Shown here: positions 1-13,931 of the stretch, piece after piece
How the letters are laid out: every line of letters starts with the position of its first letter
Position numbering within the stretch: the first letter of the stretch is position 1
DNA from: Epiperipatus broadwayi
Taxonomy: Eukaryota > Onychophora > Udeonychophora > Euonychophora > Peripatidae
Direction: 5' to 3'
Length of the DNA stretch: 64,000 nucleotides
Assembly (NCBI GenBank): GCA_028023455.1
Contig: JAQFVV010006336.1
Coordinates: 308,001-372,000, forward strand
Notes under the pieces: model-generated
The model's database searches: none
The model's input: only the letters and a program-made list of their open reading frames with translations
Told to the model about the DNA's origin: nothing
Program-made: the position numbers and the translations under genes

Positions 1-1255
1 GGAAGTTATGCAGAAGAGGTGTGCAAGAGTGGATAAAAAAATGGGTATCAAATTTAATGAAGAAAAATCAAAAGTAATGATGATTAATCCTGGGGAAAGA
101 GAAGAGAATTTTTATTGGAGGATATAAAGTTAAAAGTGGTGAATAGATATAATTATATGAGAATCATCTTAAGTAATCAGAGGAATTGCTTGGATGAATG
201 GAGAAAAAAATTAATAAATGAAGCAAAGAAAAAAAAGGGATTGATAAAGAAATTAACAGTGTTTTCATATAATAAATATGATGTAGCAAGAATTGCATAA
301 AAGAGAGTGGCAGTGGCAGGGTTAGCTTATGGTAACAATGTATTATATGTTAGTAAAGTAGTGTTAGATTTCTTAGAAAAAGTACAAAGAAAAGTAGGAA
401 GACATGCATTTGGTGCAGTTGTGTGGAAGGCAAAGGGGGAAATTCAAGAAAAAATGGGATGGTCAAGTTTTTATATGAGAGATGCAAAAAGCAAAATAAT
501 AATATTCAGTAGATTGCAATTTATGAATAATAAGACAATAATCAAAATAGTATTTAATTGAATTACAAGTAAAGGACAGGCAACAAGATAGGTGAGAAAG
601 ATAGTATGGTATGGAGAATATTTGAATAAAAAATTGTGGAGCATTATAGTGGCAAAGAATGGGATAGAAGAATAGACACATTAATAAACAATAGGGAGCT
701 GGAGAGATAGAGAAATAGTATGGAAACTAAAAAGAGTTTAAATATATATAGAAGTGAACAGAATATTGGGTATGAATTAATTTATGATAATAGCAAGGAA
801 AGTAGTTTATTCCTTCAGGTTCAAACAGGATGATTAACAACAATGGAATATACATATAAATGGATAAGTTTGGGTCATTTAGTATGCAAGATATGTAAAG
901 AAGACATAAAAAATACTAGGTATATGTTAATTGAATGGAAATGCTTACAAAGTAGAAAAGATATAAATAATGAGGTTGTGGAAAAATAAATACAAACAAA
1001 ATGATTATACAGAAAGTAGGTTCTTGGTGATTATGCTGAGTTTGGAAAAAGGTAAGGGGGATCTAGATATAAAGTCCATAGAGTGAATAAAGATGATGAT
1101 GTGGAAATGGGATGGAGCAGGATAAAAAAGAATATGAGAAAAACTGAGGATGGGGAATGGAAAGGGAAGATAAGGTGGCTAACAGGTTTCTCTAGGCATA
1201 GTGGCTGAGAGATTCCTGACTGATAAAATAGAAGCCATATCACATCACATAACAT
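1..1255 (+). mobile_element. LINE (non-LTR retrotransposon) 3' half, copy 1, degraded
   Basis: The window opens inside the reverse transcriptase of a LINE. The first codons read as the segment after the catalytic YxDD box (GIKFNEEKSKVM...), the usual 'K.N..KTK.M' stretch of LINE thumbs. A C-terminal domain follows, and around 830-960 a Cys/His knuckle (CKICKED..., then an expected His and Cys) that aligns with the better-kept copy at 7390-7710. Frames are broken many times (for example TAA at 298-300), so it is dead. The 3' end shares a block with the second copy (AGGTGGCTAACAGGTTT, then GAGAAGCCAT or equivalent) and stops in a CATCACATCACA tail near 1250, as expected for a non-LTR element. 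The sense strand is G-rich relative to C. The clade is uncertain. What is seen is the RT tail and knuckle; assignment to a LINE follows from family knowledge. Confidence 0.75.
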
Positions 1256-1639
1256 CAGTCTGCCAATCTATGTTATTGAGAGATGTTGTGTTATGGCATA
1301 GTAAATATTTTTGTTAAGAGCATCTCACTTATTTCTTGATTTTTGTAGTGGCTAAAAAGTGGAGACAATGTGAAATTCTATTTGCTGTTAGGGAAAATGG
1401 CAGAAAAACATAATGTATGTGGAAAATACAAGTTTACAAGAGGCTTAATTGAAGTGTTAAATTCAACACTTCCCAAAAAGGGTGGTAAGTGAAGTACAAT
1501 GTCAGGATGACAATAATTTTTTTGGTAAGAGGGGTGGGATGGAAGCAACATTGTTCACTCAAAATATATTTGTAATAATCAGATATTTAACTACAAGTTT
1601 TGAAATATTCTCAATGATATGGTAAAATGAAAATGTTGC

Positions 1640-1980
1640 AATTTGTCTCCAAATGAAGAGTGCAAGTTTTACCATAGCAACACACCAGTGTACCAGGTCT
1701 TGAGTGTGGTACAATTTTTAATTAAATTTAGGATGTCACAGCTGCTTTATCAGTCACACTCACCCAATCTCACTCCATGCAATTTCTTTTTATTCCCTCT
1801 AATAAAAAAAAGCCTCAACATGATTTTTTGCAGTCTTACAAATGGTGAAGAAAAATGATATAGGCATTAAAAGATATCACTTTGCAAAAATTTTCAGATT
1901 ATTTTGAAAATTGAAAAACACATTTAGACCTGTGCATTACTTAAAATGGATTGTACTTTAAATTCAATTTGTAACACCTA
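1640..1980 (+). mobile_element. mariner-like (DD34D) transposase C-terminal fragment, catalytically dead
   Basis: Codons from 1643 give the C-terminal half of a mariner transposase: a version of the HDNAPVH block (here HSNTPVY), then a stretch like QFLIKFRMSQL, then the SPDLAPCDFFLF block (here SPNLTPCNFFLF). The second catalytic Asp is Ser (codon 1676-1678) and the third is Asn (codon 1781-1783). Exactly 34 residues lie between these two positions, the mariner DD34D spacing. The reading frame ends at 1856-1858 after LFPLIKKSL. A further diverged mariner-like tail can be followed out of frame to about 1960, then AT-rich DNA. No terminal inverted repeat or TA duplication was found. The element cannot be active. 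Confidence in the family is high because motif order, spacing and flanking residues all agree. Confidence 0.85.
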
Positions 1981-3643
1981 AAAATAAATACACAATTTTA
2001 TTATTCCAAAATTCTAATTATTTTTGAATATTTCCTCATATAGTCAAAATTCAATGATTAAATTCAATAGTTAATTGATAGATATACACTGCTATTCAAA
2101 GAAAGTTGAAAAACATGGCATCAAAAGAAAATCAAACATATTTGGAAGATTGAATGAAAATAGATTAGTAAAAATAAAATAATGTTTAATATAATTTTGT
2201 GAGGGAACATTGAATTTGGATACAAAAAAATAATAACATGCAAAATTAAAAGATAAATAACTATTTTTATATAAGAAATGAGACATAGAAAATACATGAT
2301 AGAGAGAGACAGGAGGATAATATGGTCAGAGCAAAACAAGTAGAGTTATGAAAAATTATAAGAAAAATAGTTGGAGTTATACAAAATATAGAAATTATAA
2401 AAAGACACTCTAAAAAACCTTATTAACATGTGGATATGTGGGAAAAAACTACAGTTTTTGTATGTAAAAGAAAGGGGATAAAATAGAATAAGAATTTAAA
2501 CTGTGGATATAGTCTATCTATCTATCTATTTTTTAAAATGTAGGATGCTGAAAGAGAAACAGCAATCATTATATAGAATATGAAAGGAGCATAGAAATGA
2601 AAAGAATAAAAAGCTTGACAATTATTTTGGATGAAGAAGGATTATTAACAAAGAAAGAGTTATTATTAAAATGAACATGAATAATCAAGTATTTTGTTGC
2701 TCAGAAATTCATAAGAAATTCAAATATGAAAATGGCAGAGTTGAGCTGACCAACCATGCAGGGTTATTAAAATGATATAAAAAGAGAACATATCAGTTAT
2801 GTGATTACAGAAGTTTGGAACAGAATAATACGCAGGCTTAGAATAATATAAATGATATAAAAAGAAAGAAGTATGTTACTTAGTCAACAGGATTTTTTGG
2901 CATATGGTTTTCTAAATACAAAAACTTTTTAACTTTCACTAAAAGAAACAAAAATATAAAAATCAGTAATGGTATACTGCATTTTGAATTTTTTTTTAGT
3001 TGTGATACTGTAAGAGTGCGTGTTTTACAAAATCACTCAAAACTTACTTTGACTTTAAAATGTTATATAATTAAGATGCATATATATTTAAGGAAAAAAA
3101 AGATAATTATGTAGAAATATAACTGCCCAACAAAGCTTTTGCTATTTTCTCAAATGTCTACTTTTATTGATTTTATGCTTACAATGAAATCATTTAAAAT
3201 TTTTAAGTCAACTATTGATTTTGTAATTACGAAGAAAAAAAGATTGATCAAAACAAACTCATTTTCGTCAATGAAGAAAAAAACAGAATCAAACTCTAAT
3301 GTGCAAAATTATTTAAAGCATAATGAAACTCCCAGTTAGTTTTCGTCTTTAAGATAGAAAGAATATATTTATAATTTAATAAAATGCAAGACAACTGTCA
3401 CAATGCTTATTATATAAAAAAGATTCAAATTCATATCTGCAAAATTAATGCAGAAAGTAAAAAATAGAGGTAAAAAAATCAATAATTAAACAACAGAAAA
3501 ATACTAGATAATTATTAAAAAACTATATGTAAAATTATTAATCATAGTCAATCCATAAGAGTTTATGTGTGTATGCACATATAATTATTCATGATAGACA
3601 CTATGATAAATAACTATACGGATTTTACATATCAAAGACAATG
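1981..3643. other. AT-rich, no recognisable gene
   Basis: About 2100-2900 is markedly purine-rich on the plus strand (A and G runs, few C), resembling the sense-strand bias of the LINE fragments nearby. It may be a very old element body, but no domain could be read. A short TCTA tract sits near 2515-2530. The rest is A/T-rich filler. Confidence 0.5.
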
Positions 3644-4690
<1,047 letters not shown>

Positions 4691-5718
4691 TAACTGATTG
4701 ATAAAGTTTTTAATTTATTTATTTGAATGACTTATAACATTATTTCTTATATAATATGTAAGCTGATTCGTCCACTCTTCCCCTGTTACACTCCCAAAAA
4801 TTAAATAAACTGTAACTGTTGTCTTGTGTATCAAGATTTAACAGTAATAAAATTATTTTTATATTTATGATATTTTTTTCTACAACTTCTATTATTCTAG
4901 GAGAATTTCTAATTAACTATTTTTTTTAGGAATTTTCATAGAAGTGTAGAATGTTTAATTATGTGCTTTTAAATCTTTTGGATTGAGCAATTATTGACTT
5001 TAAAATTATTTGAAACATATGAATACACTCACATAAAACTACCATACTGTATAGCTTTTTAATTAATTGATAAAAAACTCTAATTAGTCAAAAAATCCTG
5101 TGTTTATGTTACAGCAAAAATGAATCTAGGAAAAAAAGGAAAACTGCAGTTATATAGCTACAATGGATGATAATACTATCTTGGCTAATATAGTGAAGCC
5201 ATGGACTATGCTTCATTTTGTTCCAAACTATCTTGCTTACAACATATATAATGTATAATAGCTTATATTTTGTTGACAAATCTTGATTAAAATACAATAA
5301 ATATTGTTTATTGTACTGCAAATGTGTATAGTATTCACATATAAATAAAGATTATAATCAATGGTGACCTGTGAAATTTTTAAGCAGGAGTGCTTTATTA
5401 CAGTATCCCTGATAAAAAGTTAGCAAAAAAAAAAAATCCAGAGCACTTTATTATTCCATAACAAGCATTGTTAAAGGATTTAACATATTTTCAATTTTTA
5501 CTAATGACTGTTTAACAAATAATAATAACTGGAGTAGATCAATCTTTATTTTTTATTTTAATATTTTTATGAAATGACAATTGGGAAAATATAATTTTTT
5601 AAAATATATTTAACACAAACACTCATTATGATAAATATTTAAAATAATATTTCTCTTATTATTTTCTTATATTTTTCTGTAATAAATATTTATATGTTAA
5701 TTTATAGTTGTTTTTTCT
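4691..5718. other. AT-rich, nothing recognised
   Basis: No reading frame of note, no repeat copy shared with the rest of the window, and no tRNA-like block. Frequent A/T homopolymers. Confidence 0.6.
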
Positions 5719-5794
5719 CATGTGTCATAGCATCAGCCAGGAAGTGAATCCACTAACCTGGGGCAACAGCTTGTAAAGCAGCTGTCATTGACCA
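5719..5794 (-). mobile_element. tRNA-derived SINE fragment (same family as 60886-60989)
   Basis: Read on the minus strand, this block aligns with the SINE at 60886-60989: TGGTCAATGACAGCTGCTTTACAAGC corresponds to the A-box side, and AGTGGATTCACTTCCTGGC to the B-box side, ending in ATGACACATG. Its B box (GGATTCACTTCC) has one change from the other copy (GGTTCACTTCC has a different spacing). About a quarter of the bases differ between the two copies. No target-site duplication was recognised, so this copy is older than the one at 60886. Confidence 0.75.
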
Positions 5795-7169
5795 GAAAAA
5801 ATATTTTATTGCTTATGCTAAAAGAAAACAACTCTGAAGAGAAATCAGAATAAATAAATATACCACACTCAAGTAACTACTGGCATAATGGCAGAAGTAG
5901 CTTCAATTGTGTTCATTATGTGCATTGATAAAAGCAAATGAATCTCGATAGAACTTTCTGAAATTCCTGATGATGTTTCTGGCACTGTTATAATTAGCAG
6001 TATCTTTGAATAGAATTTTGAGTATCACAAAATAATTCTTTTTAAAAATCATTTAATTTGTATAATAATTATATAAAATATTGAATGATTGTTATATTAT
6101 TGATATTTTCAAGTACAAATTTATTAACTAATTCTTTTCTAAAGGTGCTATGGACCAGTTATTGCTGATTATAATATAAACAAATTTTTTTAAAAAAAAG
6201 TTATATAAAGTAAAAAAAAACACACATTTGTATATATATTTATAGTATTCTGTGTCTGATCAACCATTGACAATTCTGTTTCATCACAATTAAACACTTA
6301 TTCTGGATATTTTTTGATTCAATAACTTTTTAAAATTGTAACATAGTTAGCTTTGTAATTAGAAGTTACAGCTTCACTGGTTATTTTAATATTTTTTAAG
6401 ACTGTAAATACTTACATACATAGCCATTCTATTTGGAATGAATAACTTAGAAGTATGACATTCAGATTTTCAGCCAAATTCTTCATAGAGAGTTAATGCT
6501 TCCTGATGCAATACAAGATTATCAACTAGAATGTTTTTACAATTCTTATCATTTACTTTAGTATAATTTTGGTGGTTTCAGGAGAACAAGTAATAATGGC
6601 ATGAATTTGCTTCTGTTTTTATAACTATTTCAGAAAATGACATCTTACTTTTCCTTAGTAAACCAATAATTTTTTTCTCATTAAATGTGATTTCTATACA
6701 ACATTTTTTTTTATTTACCTCTCATTTGCTAATACATACTGTATATAAGATTTTTTGAATAAAAAAATCACAAAGAAAAAATTTTGTGCAAATGCTAATG
6801 AATTCTATTTAAATTACGAAGATAACATGATTAAAAAAGTTCACATTTGAGAACATTATACTTAGAAAGAAAAAAAATCAGTCGCCATAAATGAGATTCG
6901 TAAAATTTAAAAAGTTTATCAATTTCAATGATTTTTTTTATTTGTTTACATTTCTTATAATAAAACTAAAAATAATGTTTACCAGAGATCAAATTTCATT
7001 ATGTTTCAATGCTGACAGTTTTGGTAAGCCTAAGTAAAGTAATAAATCAGAAATTAGTCTCAGACATAATAAGATAACACTAGACATGGATTTAATGAAT
7101 ACTATTATCTAATATCTACTGATTGCTCAAGCTTGCAAAAGGTGGCAGCACCAAATAGAATTTATATCA
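5795..7169. other. AT-rich, nothing recognised
   Basis: No shared repeat, coding frame or structured element was found. There are poly-A/T runs around 5400, 6180-6210 and 6700-6780. Confidence 0.6.
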
Positions 7170-7815
7170 GTATATTTGTACAAAAGATGGGATGATTGTG
7201 TTAAGAGGATTATTGAGTGTTATAGTAGTAAGGAATGGGATACAAGAATAAATTTATTAATAAAGACTAGGGAGTTAGAGAGATAGAGAAATGGTATGGA
7301 GAGTAAAAAGAGTTTAAATATATATATATAGAAATAAACAGAATATTAGGTGTGAGTTAATATATGATAATAGTAAGGAAAGTAGTTTATTGTTTAAGAC
7401 TCGAACTGGATCTTTAGCTACAAAAGAATATACATGTAAATGGAAAAATATGGGTGATTTATTTTGTAAATTATGTAAGGAAGGAAAAGAAAATATTAGT
7501 CATTTGTTAATTGAATGTAAATGTTTGAAAACAGAAAGGGTACATATAATGAAGTTGTGGAAAAATAAATATGAAAAGAGTGAATATACAGAAAGTGAAT
7601 TATTGGTTTTTATGCTGGGTTTGGGAAAAGATAAGAGGGATTTAGATATAAAGGTTATAGAGTTGACAAAGATTATGTTGTGGAAATGGGATAGAGCAGA
7701 TTATGGGTAAATTTAGAGTGAGGAATGTAAAATAAAGTGGCTAACAGGTTTATCTGGACATAATTGCTGAGATATTCTTGACTTCGTTTAAGGAGAAGCC
7801 ATTATACATCACACC
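7170..7815 (+). mobile_element. LINE 3' end, copy 2, with open C-terminal Cys/His knuckle frame
   Basis: 5'-truncated copy of the element at 1-1255. It starts near TGGGATGATTGTGTTAAGAGG. An open frame at 7390-7710 (106 codons) holds the LINE C-terminus: a TRTGSLATKEYTCKWKN block followed by a knuckle C-x2-C...H...C (CKLCKEGKENISHLLIEC, residues about 27-43) and a helical KLWKNKYEKSE segment. Such a knuckle after the RT is common in several LINE clades and is thought to help bind the template or target DNA. The frame is intact here but broken in copy 1, so this copy is younger or better preserved. The 3' end has the same GGCTAACAGGTTTATCTGG block and a CATCACACCACATCACATT tail ending about 7826. 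With the upstream RT missing, it cannot move by itself. Confidence 0.75.
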
Positions 7816-9269
7816 ACATCACATTATTCTAGTAACATTAATATAAAACGAGAATATTTTTTTGTCACTAAATTTTCATAAAACTTTAAACAGCAAGCAA
7901 ATGCTTTAGTAAAATTGAATGAATCTGTCCAAGAAAAGAGTTTTAAAATATAGTTTTGTAATAAGTCTTATTTCTTAGTTAGACTGATATCAAATTGATA
8001 ATGGGTTAATAAAAAATTGAACATATTCATCAATAAATAATTAGGATATGATTTTTAATTTTAAAAGAATTAGCAATAATTTTGTTATTATATAATTTTT
8101 TTAGTCATTAATTTGCCATTAAATGATAAAGTAAACCACCTTTATACCAGTCTTGAGGCCATTATATATATATAAGATAAAATATCTGTTATGTAATAAA
8201 TGTCGTATATTCATATTCATAAATATTGTATATATTATTATTTTGATTATGTATATATATAAATGATGCTTTTTTTGGGTCATCTGTGTATGATTTTTAT
8301 TATAAAAATATATTTTTATTATAATGTAAGATGTTATTTTATATCCCACTAAGAATCATTAAATACCCTTATCTACTTCAACACTAATCCCACATGAACA
8401 ACAATCTCTCTGTATAATGTAACATAAGTAATATGTATAATGAGAACGTAATCCGAATAAAATATACTCCCCGAAAGATGAAAATGTTCATAAGCATTGT
8501 AGATGAGAAAATACTTAATTGTTTATATAATTAAAAGATAAACAAATGTGTGTTAAAATCCATAATCTAAACTAAACTATAAACTTAAATATTTATACTT
8601 ATCTTTATTATAATTTTTTTTTTTTCAAAATAATCTTTATTTGCACAAAAAGTAAAATATACATTTTAATATAGAGTTCTTTTGTGAACTATTGTTTAAT
8701 ATACACATATTACAACAATATAAAAAAAAAAAAGATGATCGAATTTAGGCTCGCTAGCAACAAAATCACAAAAATATAAAGAAAGGAAATAATAAATAAA
8801 TTTTTATTATTATTAGTCCAACACATTTATATATATAAATTGAAACACTTGACATAAATAATCATGTCCATACATGATATCAAACTAATTATCTTAAAAG
8901 AACCTCATTTTGGTAATTGGCAGTATATATATAAACAGCCTTCCTTTAAAAATTAAATCAAAAACTCTTGTCAACTAACTAACACATATATTTTGTAAGT
9001 CACTATTGAACTTGTCATTCAAAGAAAAAGATCTGCAGCCATCAAAGTATAACTTTAAATGAGAATATCTATCTGAAGACAAATAAGAGCTAAAATAAAA
9101 ACAATCAGATTCAAATTAGACAAAATAAGGGATTTTAAATTATAAATTCTAAAAATAGCTTTAAATTTATTCAAATACTTCAAGAATATTTTCAATCTTT
9201 AGCTGGAGAGTTATAACAACTTTAACTTGAGATTCCTCTTAGCCAATATCTAGCTATTCAACCAACTCC
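7816..9269. other. AT-rich; possible minus-strand poly(A) end at 8613-8641
   Basis: Mostly featureless. At 8613-8641 the minus strand reads AATAAA (plus 8636-8641 TTTATT) followed about 10 bases later by a run of 12 A, which looks like the polyadenylated end of an inserted retrocopy. No coding frame on that strand could be tied to it. In such AT-rich DNA the arrangement can arise by chance. Confidence 0.35.
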
Positions 9270-9485
9270 AGGACTCTGATCAACTACATATACAGAGACA
9301 CATATAACCATGCACTGCTAAGTGTAAAGTTACCTCAGGGGAAGAGATTCATCACCTATGGAGCTGTAATTGACCAAACCAAATTTGACTTGAAACAGTA
9401 TCTATTCATCTATGCTGGAGATATTAGCAACTTTACTACTTCGATGAGAAGATATAAACTTAACAATTCAAGGAATGCTATATGA
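9270..9485 (+). pseudogene. Unidentified coding remnant (72 codons, no start)
   Basis: Codons from 9270 to the TGA at 9483-9485 stay open and read like real protein, for example KLPQGKRFITYGAVIDQTKF. The frame uses more G and C than the flanks and has a normal amino-acid mix, unlike the Phe/Ile/Lys/Asn-rich junk frames elsewhere. There is no ATG at the beginning, and upstream the frame runs into AT-rich DNA (SSYSTNS...). The family is not recognised. It could be a fragment of a mobile-element protein or a stray exon. No splice sites convincingly bound it. Surrounding DNA at 8840-9640 has a similar moderately higher G+C, which suggests a repeat body of unknown type. Confidence 0.3.
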
Positions 9486-12400
9486 AAGAGAGGAATTCAG
9501 ATCACCATCATCCACCTTATAAAACATTCAAACTCAAACTAATTGGATCATGAACTTTAGAAATAAGAACACACATAATCCTTTTAGAACATTTTTCCTT
9601 ATGGACTCTTGATTTACCTTAGGTTATCATTGTGTGATTAATTTTATATATCTATGTTTTTTTATTTCTTTCCTTTATCATAGGTTGATGAAATATATAT
9701 TCTTGATACATTAGAAAAAGGGAAAACATTATTAGCTTAATTTTAAATTAAAATAAAATATAGGGTCTGATATGAACTTGCTTGCAGATGAATTTAATCA
9801 TCACCAGGATAAGAGGTAAGATTTTATATTATCCCACATTAAATACCAATACTTGTACAGTTACACTATTATCTGTTGTCTGTTTTTTGATACTAATTAT
9901 TTAGTCATTTACTTGTTTTTCAGTACATATGATTAAAAACTTCTAACATGGATAGTCTTTCCTATCATTATCAAAACAAATCATAATAGAAAAGGGAGGG
10001 ATCACAAACCACTACCACATTATTGAATATGAATTAATCTGTAAATATGCTGGAAACAAAGAACTATATTTTACTAAGTTATAAGTTAACAAGCAATCAT
10101 ATATAGCTTTAAAATTTCTTTTTAATATTGAAATTGAATGATTATTTTTTGAGAGGAAAGAGAGTTGGAATAATAATTATTAACCATACTGATGAGAGAA
10201 TAGTTATAGGTAATTAAACAAATTAATTGCTTTTGTTATAATATCTTATTGAATAAATTGTAATAATTGTGAATAAATCTGTTAACCATATAATTACAAA
10301 CTAAAGATGGTTGCTTGTATTTTTCTTTATTCATTTATCAATTTATTATATGCTCATGAATATTCCATGAAGTAGAATATTATGCATATTCTTTATAAGT
10401 TCAAATTTTAGGATAAATAGAATTTAAGGATGGAGAAAAGAGGTTTGTATACATGTGGATATTTGATGTATGATTATATGCTAATACATCATTTCCTAGG
10501 AAAGAAATCAGAGTGAATATGAGTTTAGAAATTTAAGAATTCTAGATATGCTTTCTGATCCACTCTGATGGCTTATCAATCCTACTGTTATGGAAGGCCA
10601 GGACCCATTCCATTACAATATATTATATATAATAAAATAATTATTATAAAATAATAATTATTATAAAATCTTCATATCAATATATATATACATATATATT
10701 TGTTTTATAAACAGCATTTTTGATATTCAGCTAACAACATATTTTATCTTAAGACTTTCATCTTGTAATTAATAATTATCAGCTAGCTATTCATTTATTA
10801 ATCAATGCATATTGATTATCTTGGTTAGAGATGTTCGAGTTACATAAAAACTTTTTAAATATGCTTGTACAAGCTTTCAAAATCATGTACTATCCTTTAT
10901 ATTAAATCATGGTTATACCAAAATAGTATTATTTTAATTCTTTCAGCATATTACAGTATAATAAGAATAGCCTCCTACCTCAATTACTCTAGTGTTATTT
11001 ATTGTGTATGGGATTAAATTGCTTTGCAAATTTGATAATTGATGATATGTATTTATTAAAAATTCCAAAGATGAAATATAAACATAAAAATAAATGAAAA
11101 TCCAACAAACTATATTTATAAAATAATGGTATAATGAATGATTTTTAAAAATTAAAATATATTAATTTAAACTGTTATTTTAGCTATGGTAATGCAATAC
11201 AATTTAATAATAATTATTTGGATCAGCCTGATATGATGTTTTTGATAATAATAAACATAAGATATTTCTCATAGTTTTTAAATATTTTAAAATCTAGAAT
11301 ATATTTTAAAAAATAAAGTTAAATGTGGAGAAATATTCCTCTTATAATTCATTAGCAATGGTGCTAATGATGAAATGTTATAAAACTATTTGATAATGTG
11401 AATAAATAAGGCAAAACATTTTCTAATGACCCATTGCAGGCTAAAAGTCATTTTATAGCAGAGAAGTCATTACCTGACAGCCCAAAATTAATAAAAGTTA
11501 TTATATCTTTTTATTTTACTTCATCATGTAAGTAATAATAGATAAATATTGAGTTGCAGAACAATAAGTGATGGACAGTCACTTTGAAAAAATTCTAAAT
11601 TTATACAAAAATCATCAGATTTATAGTTTGCTTAAAATCGAGAAAATATCATAATAAATTAATAACATAAGGAAATTTAAAACAATTCTTGGAATACTTT
11701 AAATTTGAAGATAATATCTAACTTAAAAACTTCATCAATATAAAATTTTACTAAATCAGTTTTTAGATTAAGCATATGAAAAAAAAAATTCATATTGTTA
11801 GTTGACTGGGATGTCATTTGACATTTAATTGACTGAACTAAATATTTTTTCATACCTTCCTTAACTAGAAATTGATTCAGAAGTTTTTAGATCTTCCTCC
11901 AAAGCTGTTATTTTACAATAGTGATGATTCATATACATTTAAAATATAATTTGGATAAACTTAATGGCATAAATTAGCTTTTAAAGTATTTAATTAGCTA
12001 ATAATTTGTTAAAACTAATATGAACTTTCATGTCTTGGTTTTCAGAAAAAATCTTTTTTTCAATATGGACTTTGAAAAAAAAAAATCTCTTACAATCCAA
12101 ACTTTTTTTTTCCTCGATGACGAATTAATTTGTTTTATAAAAAAAATGTTAATAATACACAAAAATTTTTTTTATTGTAACATCTTCATTTAGACAGAAT
12201 GAAAATCCTAATTTCTAAAATTAAATTTATCTAATATTTAATTTTGATTGATTTAATTGTTTCAGACCAATTGCTGACTTATTAATGTCTGATAGTAACA
12301 TTAAAACTGTAGAAAACAAAATTTGCCCAAAGTTTTGTTATATTAACAGCTTGAGAAAACTTCACCTACATGAATACTTTGGAAAAAGAAATCTGATAAA

Positions 12401-13524
12401 AAAAAAAAAAGCAATATTTAAAACAAGTCAGGATAGACTTTTTAAGATGAGTTACAAAATTCTATTATTAGAACTTCATTAGTTTTTTTATCTGAAATAA
12501 AAATTCAAATAGCAAATGTGGCTTTAAAATTTGGCAATCAAATGACGTTTTTTTTTTCAAAATACTTCTGTATTCTATAAAATTATTTAATAATTTAATT
12601 CAACAAAATAATAACATAAAAATATAATTTGGTTTAGTCATTGTTTAAAAAATAAAAATTAAATCTATACTTGTTTTATACAAATAAAATATAAAAATTA
12701 AAATATGTAACATTGTATATATACAAATGTCCATGCAATTTATATGACTTTTATTACTCTTATTTAAAATATGGATGATAAATAAAGTGCTGTTACATCA
12801 CAAATAAACACATAAAACACATAGCAATAGGTCTTTTTCCACACGATTGAATCATTAATATATGCACACACATATCTACGCTTATTTAGGAAGACGATTA
12901 TGTCCGACTAACATAATGCAGTCACATTTATTAATAAATCTTTCTGTATAATATATGGACACATCTCTATGTATTTATAATTTCATGTGCATGTGAAATA
13001 CTATATAACTTTTTTATGCTGCTTATCGTAATTTTCTATGCTGCTCATACTACTATACCTGCTTATTGGAATATAATATAATAATAAATTGCTATATATA
13101 TATGTTTTTAAAGTGCCTCATTTAGTCATTATAAAACTTCAGTTTCAAAAGACAAATGTCCAATAATATTGATTACTGCTAAAGTTCTTTAACTGAAACT
13201 TTGTTACGTTTTCATGAACATGAAAAATCATTTATTTTTAATTAAAAGGTTTCTATAAAGACTTTTAAAATTAAAGTGCCAAACCAATAGATAAAACGAA
13301 TGATAAAATTTACGCTAGTTCAAGAATAACCAATGTTAAAGAAATGTATAAAAACAAAAAAATACAGTGTTGATCTTTTTTTTTTTAAAAAAAAAACGAA
13401 ACATAAAATACAATTTAAAAAAAATTATAAGTTTACAACCATCGTTAGGATTGGTAACAAATTATTTTATGCCCCTCCCCCATTCCTTAATATTAAACTT
13501 CTTAAATAAAGTTAGAGAGTATTT
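9486..13524. other. AT-rich, nothing recognised
   Basis: Four kilobases without a supported gene. It has a short near-palindromic ATTATTATAAAATAATAATTATT patch near 10630-10670, many A/T homopolymers and an (A)12 run near 12400. A small frame at 12285-12482 is lysine-rich and unremarkable and is not called. Confidence 0.6.
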
Positions 13525-13931
13525 GAACCCAGACTTTCAAGTTCCTTTTTGTCACTCACTCTATCTTATACAACCGATACGCATGATCATTTACATGCGA
13601 AAAAGATAAATGATCTCCAATATAAGTATTTCAGGCTGAAACAGCAGTTATCAATTGGTCAAGATCATCATCTCCAATACATCTATGTAATCAGTGCTCG
13701 GTTTATGTTAAGATAGCAATAAAGTTTGAAGATTTGCTATATTAATATAAACCGGGCACTGATTACATATATGCGTTGGAGATGATCATCTTGACCAATT
13801 GATGAATGCTGCTTCAGCCTGAAATACTTGTATTGGAAATCATTTATCTTTTTTATATGTATGTGGACGTATGCATTAGTTATATAAAATGGAGTGGATG
13901 ACAAAAGGGAGCTTGAAAGTCTGGATTCAAT
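13525..13931. repeat. Foldback (long-hairpin) element, arms about 187 bp
   Basis: The left arm 13525-13712 and right arm 13747-13931 are inverted copies: both contain ATCAGTGCYCGGTTTA, CCAATTGATxxxTGCTGYTTCAGCCTGAAATAC and AAAGATAAATGAT in mirrored order, separated by a spacer of about 34 bp (GAAGATTTGCTATATTAATA). At the outer ends the arms carry GAACCCAGACTTTCAAG and CTTGAAAGTCTGGATTC. The arms differ at scattered positions, so it is not a recent palindrome. Another copy with the spacer and only one arm is at 28122-28340, showing that this is a mobile or amplified family. No coding capacity. A tRNA-like B box (GGATTCAATTCCT) occurs at the outer end but is too weak to call a SINE. Confidence 0.85.

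Noticed and set aside
12285-12482. 65-codon frame rich in Lys and Leu
   Set aside because: Composition equals that of random AT-rich DNA; no motif, no conservation evidence.
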